Origin: an uncultured Photobacterium sp.
GTDB lineage: Bacteria > Pseudomonadota > Gammaproteobacteria > Enterobacterales > Vibrionaceae
NCBI RefSeq assembly: GCF_947502415.1
Contig: NZ_CANMZV010000005.1
Location: 203,566-267,565 of the forward strand
Length of the DNA: 64,000 nucleotides
Reading direction: 5' to 3'
The translations under genes were made by a program, and so were the position numbers. Below are positions 57,535 to 64,000 of the stretch, in pieces. Numbering within the stretch: position 1 is the stretch's first letter; each line of letters begins with the position of its first letter. The notes under the pieces are model-generated. The model was not told where the DNA came from and made no database searches. It saw nothing but the letters and a program-made list of their open reading frames with translations.

Positions 57535-58779
57535 TTGTTACGAACTGCCTCTGTATATCTTTTTACCAATGTCATTAGTGCTGCGTCACCATTCATTCTT
57601 CTGCCTATACTAACAAAGTATTTGTCTGTTGCTGAATATGGTAAAGTCGCTATATTTATGATGTTGTTCATTTCCTTGCCACCATTAATTGGGCTTTGTG
57701 TAAATGGAGCAGCGAATAGAAAGTTTTTTGATGATGTCGGAGAAGAGAAAAGGATCAGCTTTAACACCTCCTGCTTAGCTATATCTGTGGTGACGACGTT
57801 TTCTCTTATCTTATTTGTATGCATTTTTAGAAATGAGTTAGAGTATTATTTAGATATTTCTTTCGCTTGGATAGTAATAGCTTGCTTTGGCGCTTTTAGC
57901 AACTTTGTTAACTCATTGCTGTTGGGTCAATGGCAAATGAGAAACAGTGTGAAAAAGTATGGTGTTTTCTCCATTGTTAACTCACTAAATGGATTGCTAT
58001 TCTCCTCAATTTTCGTGATAGCATTTAAACTAGGTGGTGACGGCAGGGTTTGGGGGCTGCTTATTTCTGGCGCCCTTTCATTGGTTGTCACAATTTGGAT
58101 GCTCCTGCGCGAAAGGTTTGTCGTATTCTCAACATACAATTTAAATGATGTAAAAGAAGCTCTTCACTTTGGCTTGCCTTTGATACCACATAGTTTTAGC
58201 GCTCTATTGTTTAGCCAATCTGATAGGTTTTTTATCAAGGAAATGATTTCAATTGAAGCTGTCGGTGTTTATATGGCAGCCTTTCAGTTGAGCTTAGTTT
58301 TGAAGGTGGTTTTTACTGCTGTTAATAATGCCTATACACCTTGGCTATTTGAAAGATTGTCTAGAAATGATTTGAAGGTAAAAGAAGAAGTTGTGAGGCT
58401 AACATACTCGTATATGTGCTGTTTGGTCCTTCTTTCCGCTTTTTGCTATTTTGTATCCCCATTTTTATCTCATTTAGTACTTGATTATAAATATAATGAG
58501 GTGGGAATGTTTATTGGACTTCTTTTTGTGGCCCAAATAGTTCAGGGTATATACTTTGTATTCACAAACTATATTTTTTATTCGAAAAAGACCAGTAAGT
58601 TATTTGTATTAACAGTGTTGTCTGGAGTTGTGAATGTATCTCTAGTGTATTATCTAATTCCTACTTATGGACTATGGGGGGTGGCATTTTCCTTTTTGAT
58701 ATCAAAGGTTGTATTAAGTGTTCTCACAATAATATACGCACAAAGGGTACATAGAATGCCTTGGTTGAAGGTTTTTTAA
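57535..58779 (+). CDS. wzx: Polysaccharide repeat-unit flippase (Wzx-like)
   Basis: 414 aa with about 12 membrane helices and a TTG start (AGGA ~7 bases upstream). The N-terminal pattern (FTNVISAASPFILLPILTKY LSVAEYGKVAIF, split) is that of the polysaccharide synthesis/MATE-like Wzx family. It should flip the lipid-linked repeat unit to the periplasm. It starts 15 bp after neuC. Confidence 0.9.
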   Translation: MLRTASVYLFTNVISAASPFILLPILTKYLSVAEYGKVAIFMMLFISLPPLIGLCVNGAANRKFFDDVGEEKRISFNTSCLAISVVTTFSLILFVCIFRNELEYYLDISFAWIVIACFGAFSNFVNSLLLGQWQMRNSVKKYGVFSIVNSLNGLLFSSIFVIAFKLGGDGRVWGLLISGALSLVVTIWMLLRERFVVFSTYNLNDVKEALHFGLPLIPHSFSALLFSQSDRFFIKEMISIEAVGVYMAAFQLSLVLKVVFTAVNNAYTPWLFERLSRNDLKVKEEVVRLTYSYMCCLVLLSAFCYFVSPFLSHLVLDYKYNEVGMFIGLLFVAQIVQGIYFVFTNYIFYSKKTSKLFVLTVLSGVVNVSLVYYLIPTYGLWGVAFSFLISKVVLSVLTIIYAQRVHRMPWLKVF

Positions 58780-58780
58780 T

Positions 58781-59779
58781 ATGAATGTTTTTTTAGTTAG
58801 TTCTCCATTGCAATGTAAGTCAGTAGTACGAGTCTTAGAAAAACATGGAACAGAGTCATTGATACATGTTAGATATAATTCAAATGATAGAGGGACAAGG
58901 AACGACTCACAAATTCTATTTGAAATCTCCAAGATATCTGACCCAAATGTTAGAGTTAAACACATAGCACCTAAAAATAATAAATATATTAATGTGGTGT
59001 ATCTGCACTTTGTTTATTTTGTTCTTTGGTTTAACTATAGGAGCAAAGCAAAAAATCTTTTTTTTGGCAGTTTTTATAATTACTACTTTAACTTTTCTCG
59101 ATTGTTGTTTTCGCATTGTAACCAAGTGCTCATTGATGATGGTACTGCCACTTTAACTGCACAGGTTTCACACATAAATAAAGGGACAAACATTGTAAAG
59201 CCAAGAGCAACTCTGTTTCATATGTTATTTAATGTGATTACCTTTTTGAAAGGAGAGCCGAAAATCCCTAGTGTCCATAGTGTATTTGATCTTTCAAAGG
59301 TTATTGTAGATGGACAATGTTATGAAAACCTAGATGATACAATTAGAATAAAAAAGGAAACTGTTAGTAATCAGGTATCCTTTGTTGGTTGTCCTTATTC
59401 TGAGCATTTAATAATTACTGAGGATGAGGAGTTAAAACTGTTGCGCGAATTCTATTTAAGGAATAAGGATAAGGAAGTTATATACTACCCTCATAGATAT
59501 GAGTCAAAAGATAAACTAACAAAGGTAGCAGATATAGGGTTTACAGTAACAACAATTAATGTTCCTCTAGAAGAGTTCTTAAGTGAATCGGAAAGGCTAA
59601 GTTTTGAATTCTCCTCTTTTACGTCTACAGTTCTTTACAATATTTATAGTACGTATGAATTCGTAAATATAGGAATGATAGATGCTACCGAACTTATGAC
59701 AAGTGAAAGTGAGAGGGAAAAGTATCGCTGCGTAGTGGAGTTCTACCTAACATTAGGGTTCAATAAGTATGATTTTTAG
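58781..59779 (+). CDS. Putative sialyltransferase (GT52/polysialyltransferase-like)
   Basis: 332 aa. Overall similarity to known proteins is weak, but it has the three short landmarks shared by bacterial GT38/GT52/GT80 sialyltransferases in order: a D/E-D/E-G motif (LIDDGTATL, 119-121), an HP-type motif (YYPHR, 235-239, with His-Arg in place of His-Pro) and a Ser/Thr patch (SSFTST, 278-283). The start VFLVSSPLQ also fits GT52-type folds. With neuABC next door it is the best candidate for adding sialic acid. It overlaps the next gene by 11 bp. Confidence 0.68.
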   Translation: MNVFLVSSPLQCKSVVRVLEKHGTESLIHVRYNSNDRGTRNDSQILFEISKISDPNVRVKHIAPKNNKYINVVYLHFVYFVLWFNYRSKAKNLFFGSFYNYYFNFSRLLFSHCNQVLIDDGTATLTAQVSHINKGTNIVKPRATLFHMLFNVITFLKGEPKIPSVHSVFDLSKVIVDGQCYENLDDTIRIKKETVSNQVSFVGCPYSEHLIITEDEELKLLREFYLRNKDKEVIYYPHRYESKDKLTKVADIGFTVTTINVPLEEFLSESERLSFEFSSFTSTVLYNIYSTYEFVNIGMIDATELMTSESEREKYRCVVEFYLTLGFNKYDF

Positions 59780-60299
59780 TTTGTTGGATTTTTTAGTTAA
59801 AACTTGGTCATTTTTGTCTAAAAAAATGAGTAGCTACTACTACTCTAATAAAGCTATGCGGACGGTGAAGGAGTACCGTAGCAAACCAAAAGTTAATGCT
59901 AAATCCGTATTTACAGAGTTTACGATCATAGGTCACAATTGCCACTTTAACGGTATGGAAATATCTGGTGAAGGGAAGGTAAGTATCGGTGATAACTTTC
60001 ACTCTGGAAAGGGATGTATGATAATCACACAGTTTCATAATTATCATGGAGAGAAAATACCCTATGATGAAACATATATTATTAAGGATGTAATGATAGA
60101 AGATAACGTGTGGTTAGGTAGGAATGTTATAATTCTTGGTGGAGTGAGAATTGGAGAGGGAGCTATCATACAAGCAGGAACGGTACTAGTGAAAGATGTG
60201 CCCAAGTTTGCTATAGTAGGTCAAAAACCGGCTAAACCTTTTAAATCAAGAGATGTAGACAGTTATTTAGAGTTGAAAAGATTAAAGAGTTACTATTAA
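59769..60299 (+). CDS. Hexapeptide-repeat acyltransferase
   Basis: 176 aa. An N-terminal hydrophobic stretch (~1-20) is followed by left-handed beta-helix repeats typical of acetyltransferases: VSIGDNFHSGKGCMI and IEDNVWLGRNVIILGGVRIG EGAIIQAGTVLV (split). The DVPKFAIVGQKPAKPFK ending is also usual. It probably O-acetylates a sugar of the repeat unit, sialic acid being a reasonable target, but the acceptor cannot be read from sequence. Confidence 0.85.
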   Translation: MIFSLLDFLVKTWSFLSKKMSSYYYSNKAMRTVKEYRSKPKVNAKSVFTEFTIIGHNCHFNGMEISGEGKVSIGDNFHSGKGCMIITQFHNYHGEKIPYDETYIIKDVMIEDNVWLGRNVIILGGVRIGEGAIIQAGTVLVKDVPKFAIVGQKPAKPFKSRDVDSYLELKRLKSYY

Positions 60300-61390
60300 T
60301 GTTGAAGTTTGAGTCTGAGTCTAACTCTATCGCTAAAGCCCATACAGCATTCTGTATTATTCTGATGCTATCTAGTCTTATGAACTCATCTCAAGTTATA
60401 AACTTGATATACATGATGGTATCAATACTCACTCTAATTTGGATAAGAGATGTTCCCAAGCTAGTATTGTTCTTCCTAGTTTCAATCCCGACTCTAAACC
60501 TTATAACAATGGCAATGTCAGGAGATATTAGGTTTGGTTCTTTTGGATACATATTTTCATCTATTATTCTTGGCTATGCCTTATATAGAAGAGGGGTGGA
60601 TAAAAATATATTTATACTGACTTTCTTTACAGTAAGTGCTTACATTCTTTATAAAATGTTGTCGGGGGCAGATTTAAACACAGAGGTTTTTGACAAGGTT
60701 AGTCGTAATGCTATTGGAATTGTGATGATCTGGCTTTTTGTTATATGTATTCTAAACGAATTCAGTGAAAAGGTTGTGGTTATTGCACTTTTGTTAACTA
60801 TAGTTATCTGCATTATGTCAGGAAGTCGAAGTGCAGTTATATCAGTTGCGGTTTTATCTTTGCTGTTTCCTTTAATCTACCCCACCAGAGTTTTAAAGGT
60901 GATAACCCCTATTTTAGCTGGATGTGCAATATTTTATTTATACTCTTATTCAGACCTTTTCTTAACTATCATTGAGCGATTTGAATCCAGAGCTCTTAAC
61001 GATGCCGGTCGAATGGCGGTACTAAACTGCTACTTTAGCGATATATCTATTCAGAAAATTTTATTTGGATTAAACTATGGCGGGGATATGTCTTGTGGCT
61101 ATAAAGCAATTGGCACATATGCATTACATAACTCCTATCTGAGTCTACAAACTTTATCCGGACTAGGCTTTTATTTGGTAGCTATTTGGATAATAGTATG
61201 TCTTTTTAAAACCTTTAATTGTAAATGTTGGATGCTATCTGTCCTGTTGGTTGCAGTTTTAGTAAGAAGTGCTACTGATGATGTATTTTTCTTTTTCAGA
61301 TGGGACTTTATGTTTTGGTATTTAACATTCTACATATATTACGAATCAAAGAAAATAAGAGCCGCAAATGAAAATACTATACATTACTGA
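60299..61390 (+). CDS. wzy: Polysaccharide polymerase (Wzy-like)
   Basis: 363 aa with about ten membrane helices and a larger loop near the C-terminus (~255-285). The pattern ICIMSGSRSAVISVAVLSLL resembles the Wzy_C/ligase family. Wzy proteins are very variable, so the call rests on topology and on the gene's place in the cluster. It overlaps neighbours at both ends (TAATG at 60299; 23 bp with the next gene). Confidence 0.82.
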   Translation: MLKFESESNSIAKAHTAFCIILMLSSLMNSSQVINLIYMMVSILTLIWIRDVPKLVLFFLVSIPTLNLITMAMSGDIRFGSFGYIFSSIILGYALYRRGVDKNIFILTFFTVSAYILYKMLSGADLNTEVFDKVSRNAIGIVMIWLFVICILNEFSEKVVVIALLLTIVICIMSGSRSAVISVAVLSLLFPLIYPTRVLKVITPILAGCAIFYLYSYSDLFLTIIERFESRALNDAGRMAVLNCYFSDISIQKILFGLNYGGDMSCGYKAIGTYALHNSYLSLQTLSGLGFYLVAIWIIVCLFKTFNCKCWMLSVLLVAVLVRSATDDVFFFFRWDFMFWYLTFYIYYESKKIRAANENTIHY

Positions 61391-62429
61391 TAATTTAGCT
61401 AGTAGTTCGGTTTTTAGAAGCCAAGTACATACGATCTGCGAAAGTCACTCCCAAAATCACGAAGTGAAACTGTTAGCTTTTTGTAAGCCCATAGATATGG
61501 GGTATAAGAGTAATTGCGGCTATGAGTTGATTAAAGTTCGAAGACCTCCTCTTTTTTCTACATCAGTAGTATCCCATTTACAAACATTATTTTTTACCAA
61601 TAGAAAATTGTTTGAGTGGGCAGACGTAATTCATTGTAGGGGACATGGGCCTTCGCTGATGGCTATTAATATACTTAAAAAGTTTGGAATTAAGAAGCCC
61701 ATAATATCTGATGTTAGAGGTGCATTGGTAGATGAAATATCTGAAAGTTCGGACAGTTATATACACAAATTCATAGCCACAATGATTTACAAAGCTGAAA
61801 GGAAGATTTTTAGTAAGGCGGATCATTTTTTCTTTGTAAGTAGTAATATGAAAGCTCACTTTTTAAATAAATATTCCGTTGATAAAGAATGTAATGTATT
61901 CCCTACAGTTGTAAATCACTCTATTTTTAAATCGATGCCCGAGGCTAGAAAGGCTATTCGGAAAGAGTTAAAGATAGATGATAATTTCGTTTACGTTTAT
62001 TCTGGTGGCGCTTCATATTGGCAAAATCTGGATAATATACTAAGTGCATACAAAGATGCCAAGTTAAAACATCCAAGTATCTTTCTTCTAATTCTTACAC
62101 CTGAAAAAGAGCAGGTAGTTAAGTTAGTAGAGGAAGCTAGAATCCCGAAAGATGACTACACAATACTGTCATTGAATTATGAGGATGTTGGTAAATATCT
62201 GAATGCCGCTGACGCAGGTCTAATAATTAGAAGTGATAGCATTGTGAACCATGTTGCGTCACCAACAAAAGTTAATGAGTACATATCTTGTGGGCTTAAA
62301 GTCGTAGATGATCTCAATCAGTTTGGGAATCAATCTTACACCGCATCAAATTGGGTGGATAATTATATGGTGTTAGAGCAGGTTCTCGCAGAGCAAAGCG
62401 CTGTATATCAAAAGTTGGCAGTAAAATGA
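61368..62429 (+). CDS. Glycosyltransferase family 4-like protein
   Basis: 353 aa GT-B enzyme. Start ILYITDNLASSSVFRSQVHT; the donor-binding C-terminal half has YVYSGGASYWQNLDNILSAY and NAADAGLIIRSDSIVNHVAS PTKVNEYISCG (split), including the Glu of the GT4 E-x7-E region. Donor sugar unknown. It overlaps wzy and the next gene, so translation is coupled. Confidence 0.85.
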   Translation: MKILYITDNLASSSVFRSQVHTICESHSQNHEVKLLAFCKPIDMGYKSNCGYELIKVRRPPLFSTSVVSHLQTLFFTNRKLFEWADVIHCRGHGPSLMAINILKKFGIKKPIISDVRGALVDEISESSDSYIHKFIATMIYKAERKIFSKADHFFFVSSNMKAHFLNKYSVDKECNVFPTVVNHSIFKSMPEARKAIRKELKIDDNFVYVYSGGASYWQNLDNILSAYKDAKLKHPSIFLLILTPEKEQVVKLVEEARIPKDDYTILSLNYEDVGKYLNAADAGLIIRSDSIVNHVASPTKVNEYISCGLKVVDDLNQFGNQSYTASNWVDNYMVLEQVLAEQSAVYQKLAVK

Positions 62430-63145
62430 AATATAATTATAGAAGAGTTAATGCTTTGATAGGTAGCCGGGTTTGCTTCCAAAAAGTGCTAAACAGTTAT
62501 CTCGAAGGAAAAGGAGGGAATGTTACGTTTGTTAATCCATTCTCTTATAAATATTTCGAAACAAATCCTGAAGAAGTTGGTAACTTCACTAAACTATTTA
62601 TTGATGGCGCCTCTTTGGTTTATCTTCATAATTTGTTTAATGCTAATAAAGTAGACCGAGTAAGTTTTGACTATTCTTCTATCGCCGGTGAAGTGTTTTC
62701 TTTTTGTGAAGAAAATAATTTGAAGGTCGGCATCATAGGGGGGCAAGAGGATGAAGTTAAAACTGCTTGCCAGAATATCAAGCTAAAACACCCTCGTTTA
62801 CTTATTAAGTACTCACGAAATGGTTATATAAACAGTCAGAAAGAGTTGGAGACTATAAGTTTAAGCGCCTCTAATTGCGATATTCTTATATTAGGAATGG
62901 GAACTCCAAAGCAAGAAGAAGTATCTTCTTTCTTATATCGTAAGTACCCTAAAAAACTAATATTTACTTGTGGTGGCTTTATAACCCAAACTTCAATAAA
63001 GTCTGACTATTATCATCCATTGGCAAAAAAGCTAGGCCTACGGTGGTTGCAAAGAGCTATCATGCATAAACATGTGAGAACGCGTCTTATAAGTGACTAT
63101 CCCAAGTTCTATATAAAGTACATTTTTAGTTTTGTGTTCAACTAA
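62426..63145 (+). CDS. WecG/TagA/CpsF-family glycosyltransferase (GT26)
   Basis: 239 aa. Family blocks: LFIDGASLVYLHNLF (in place of the usual N-x-DG), VGIIGGQEDEV, LKHPRLLIKYSRNGYI, ILGMGTPKQEEVSSFL, FTCGGFITQTS, and LGLRWLQRAIMHKHVRTRLI. WecG moves ManNAcA from UDP-ManNAcA to Und-PP-GlcNAc, so with wecB-wecC in the locus this is its probable role. Last gene of the cluster; overlaps the previous one by 4 bp. Confidence 0.9.
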   Translation: MKYNYRRVNALIGSRVCFQKVLNSYLEGKGGNVTFVNPFSYKYFETNPEEVGNFTKLFIDGASLVYLHNLFNANKVDRVSFDYSSIAGEVFSFCEENNLKVGIIGGQEDEVKTACQNIKLKHPRLLIKYSRNGYINSQKELETISLSASNCDILILGMGTPKQEEVSSFLYRKYPKKLIFTCGGFITQTSIKSDYYHPLAKKLGLRWLQRAIMHKHVRTRLISDYPKFYIKYIFSFVFN

Positions 63146-63146
63146 T

Positions 63147-63481
63147 TCCGGACAGTAAGTTATGATTTCTTCTGCTAATGCAGGATCAATCATTCCGTTA
63201 TTACTATGTGGTTGCTGCCAGGTGCAGTAATTCATTATTGAAGAAATTAATTTTTTCGTGCATTTGCTCTGGAAATGCTGAGTATTCTCGGATAAGTCCA
63301 ATGTAATATAAACGCTCTTTTCTTTACATAATTCAACGATGCGATGAACCGCTCGAGATGAGTAGAGCATCAGTACAATAGGTCGCGGCTGAATAGTTTG
63401 CCCTATTGGCAGACGCAACTCCTTCTTGGTAATGGCCTGATTTCCAATCATATTACAGTAACCGCCCATTTCCCCCCACAT
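63147..63481 (-). other. Unrecognised minus-strand ORF segment
   Basis: An open minus-strand frame begins at an ATG at 63481 and runs into the 3' end of the GT26 gene (to 63038). Its non-overlapping part (~110 residues, e.g. LPIGQTIQPRPIVLMLYSSR and NNGMIDPALAEEIITYCPEL) has protein-like composition, but I do not recognise a family. It may be a cut gene brought in by mobile elements. Confidence 0.3.
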
Positions 63482-63538
63482 TCCGATACGGGTGAATAGC
63501 TGTTATTGATAGTGTTCCTTCATAAACGGAACATTATT

Positions 63539-63664
63539 ATGGCTCACGAAGAAAAATATAATCTCTGGCGCGAATGGTTTCAGCAGCAAAAGGAAAGCGG
63601 CGTTTTTCAAGGTAGTTGTCGCCTAATTATGTTTAAGCAGCTTGTTCCCAGGGCAAGATCATGA
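63539..63664 (+). pseudogene. IS66 TnpA-like fragment
   Basis: 41 codons starting MAHEEKYNLWREWFQQQKESG, which looks like the first helix of IS66-type TnpA/OrfA proteins. The expected FCR motif region is scrambled (GSCRLIMF) and a stop follows, so it seems a shifted remnant. TnpB and TnpC are absent. Confidence 0.4.
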
Positions 63665-63832
63665 AGAGCCCTTATTTTACAAGGCTTCCAGAGAGGTTGC
63701 TTTTTTAGAATAGGCTTCATTTTTATCTCATAATTCACAATATTGAAAGAGTTTTTTTGAAAGTTGATGATCGCTTTGACGATCAAAATTGGCTGTGATC
63801 ATATAATGTTTTTTCTAGGACAGATTTCAGCC

Positions 63833-64000
63833 ATGAACGGATTAAGCCTTTTGGATCACATATCTATTATTAGAGACCCTCGTCAGCAGTGGAAAGTTGA
63901 GCACAAGCTTTCAGATATTCTTCTCCTAGCTATCGTTGCCGTTATTGGTGGTGCTGAAGGTTGGGAGGAAATCCAGGATTTTGGAGATGACCACCTTGAA
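63833..64000 (+). CDS. ISAs1-family transposase, start only (cut by window end)
   Basis: 56 codons open to the window end. [40 protein letters not shown] and [13 protein letters not shown] match the N-terminal associated domain of ISAs1 (DDE_Tnp_1-assoc) transposases. Whether it is whole cannot be seen here. Confidence 0.8.
   Translation, partial: MNGLSLLDHISIIRDPRQQWKVEHKLSDILLLAIVAVIGGAEGWEEIQDFGDDHLE

Overview
The window looks like a chromosomal segment from a marine gammaproteobacterium of the family Vibrionaceae. The evidence is the polar-flagellum gene order (flrBC, fliE to flhB, flhAFG, fliA, cheYZAB, parC, parP, cheW) followed directly by the ccm operon and mlaA. A Photobacterium-like lineage is possible, but I cannot fix the genus by eye.

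Bases 1-29,925 form the flagellar and chemotaxis region. The cut 3' end of flrB and flrC encode the sigma54-linked two-component regulators. fliEFGHIJ and fliKLMNOPQR-flhB encode the MS ring, switch, export apparatus and hook-length control. flhA, flhF, flhG and fliA cover export, polar placement and number control, and sigma28. cheY, cheZ, cheA, cheB, parC, parP, cheW and a DUF2802 gene form the chemotaxis set. Good sigma54 (-24/-12) promoter matches stand before fliE and fliK, and weaker ones before flhA and flhF. Two minus-strand genes close the region: a free-standing FlhB C-terminal-domain protein and a FliK-like protein.

Bases 30,034-37,075 hold the complete cytochrome c maturation operon ccmABCDEFGHI. 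It is followed by a terminator and mlaA, an outer-membrane lipid-asymmetry lipoprotein.

Bases 37,995-42,152 look like the worn remains of a polysaccharide locus: an orphan rmlB, a heavily broken wecA-type pseudogene, a dead IS630-family element with short inverted repeats, and an intact wzz-type chain-length gene. yfcL and a small putative membrane protein follow.

Bases 43,183-63,145 are a two-armed surface-polysaccharide locus. On the minus strand is a full yjbEFGH-type exopolysaccharide operon. Divergent from it, behind a JUMPStart/ops element for RfaH-type control, is a Wzx/Wzy-type cluster: wza-wzb-wzc, wecB-wecC (UDP-ManNAcA), neuA-neuB-neuC (CMP-sialic acid), a wzx flippase, a putative GT52/polysialyltransferase-like enzyme, a hexapeptide acetyltransferase, a wzy polymerase, a GT4 glycosyltransferase and a WecG/TagA-type GT26 enzyme. 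Together they predict a sialic-acid- and ManNAcA-containing capsule or exopolysaccharide, perhaps O-acetylated. No intact initiating sugar-phosphate transferase is present. From about 56.4 kb the genes are clearly more AT-rich, which suggests an exchangeable serotype segment.

The right end (63,146-64,000) is mobile-element debris: an unrecognised minus-strand ORF, a short IS66 TnpA-like fragment, and the start of an ISAs1-family transposase cut by the window edge.
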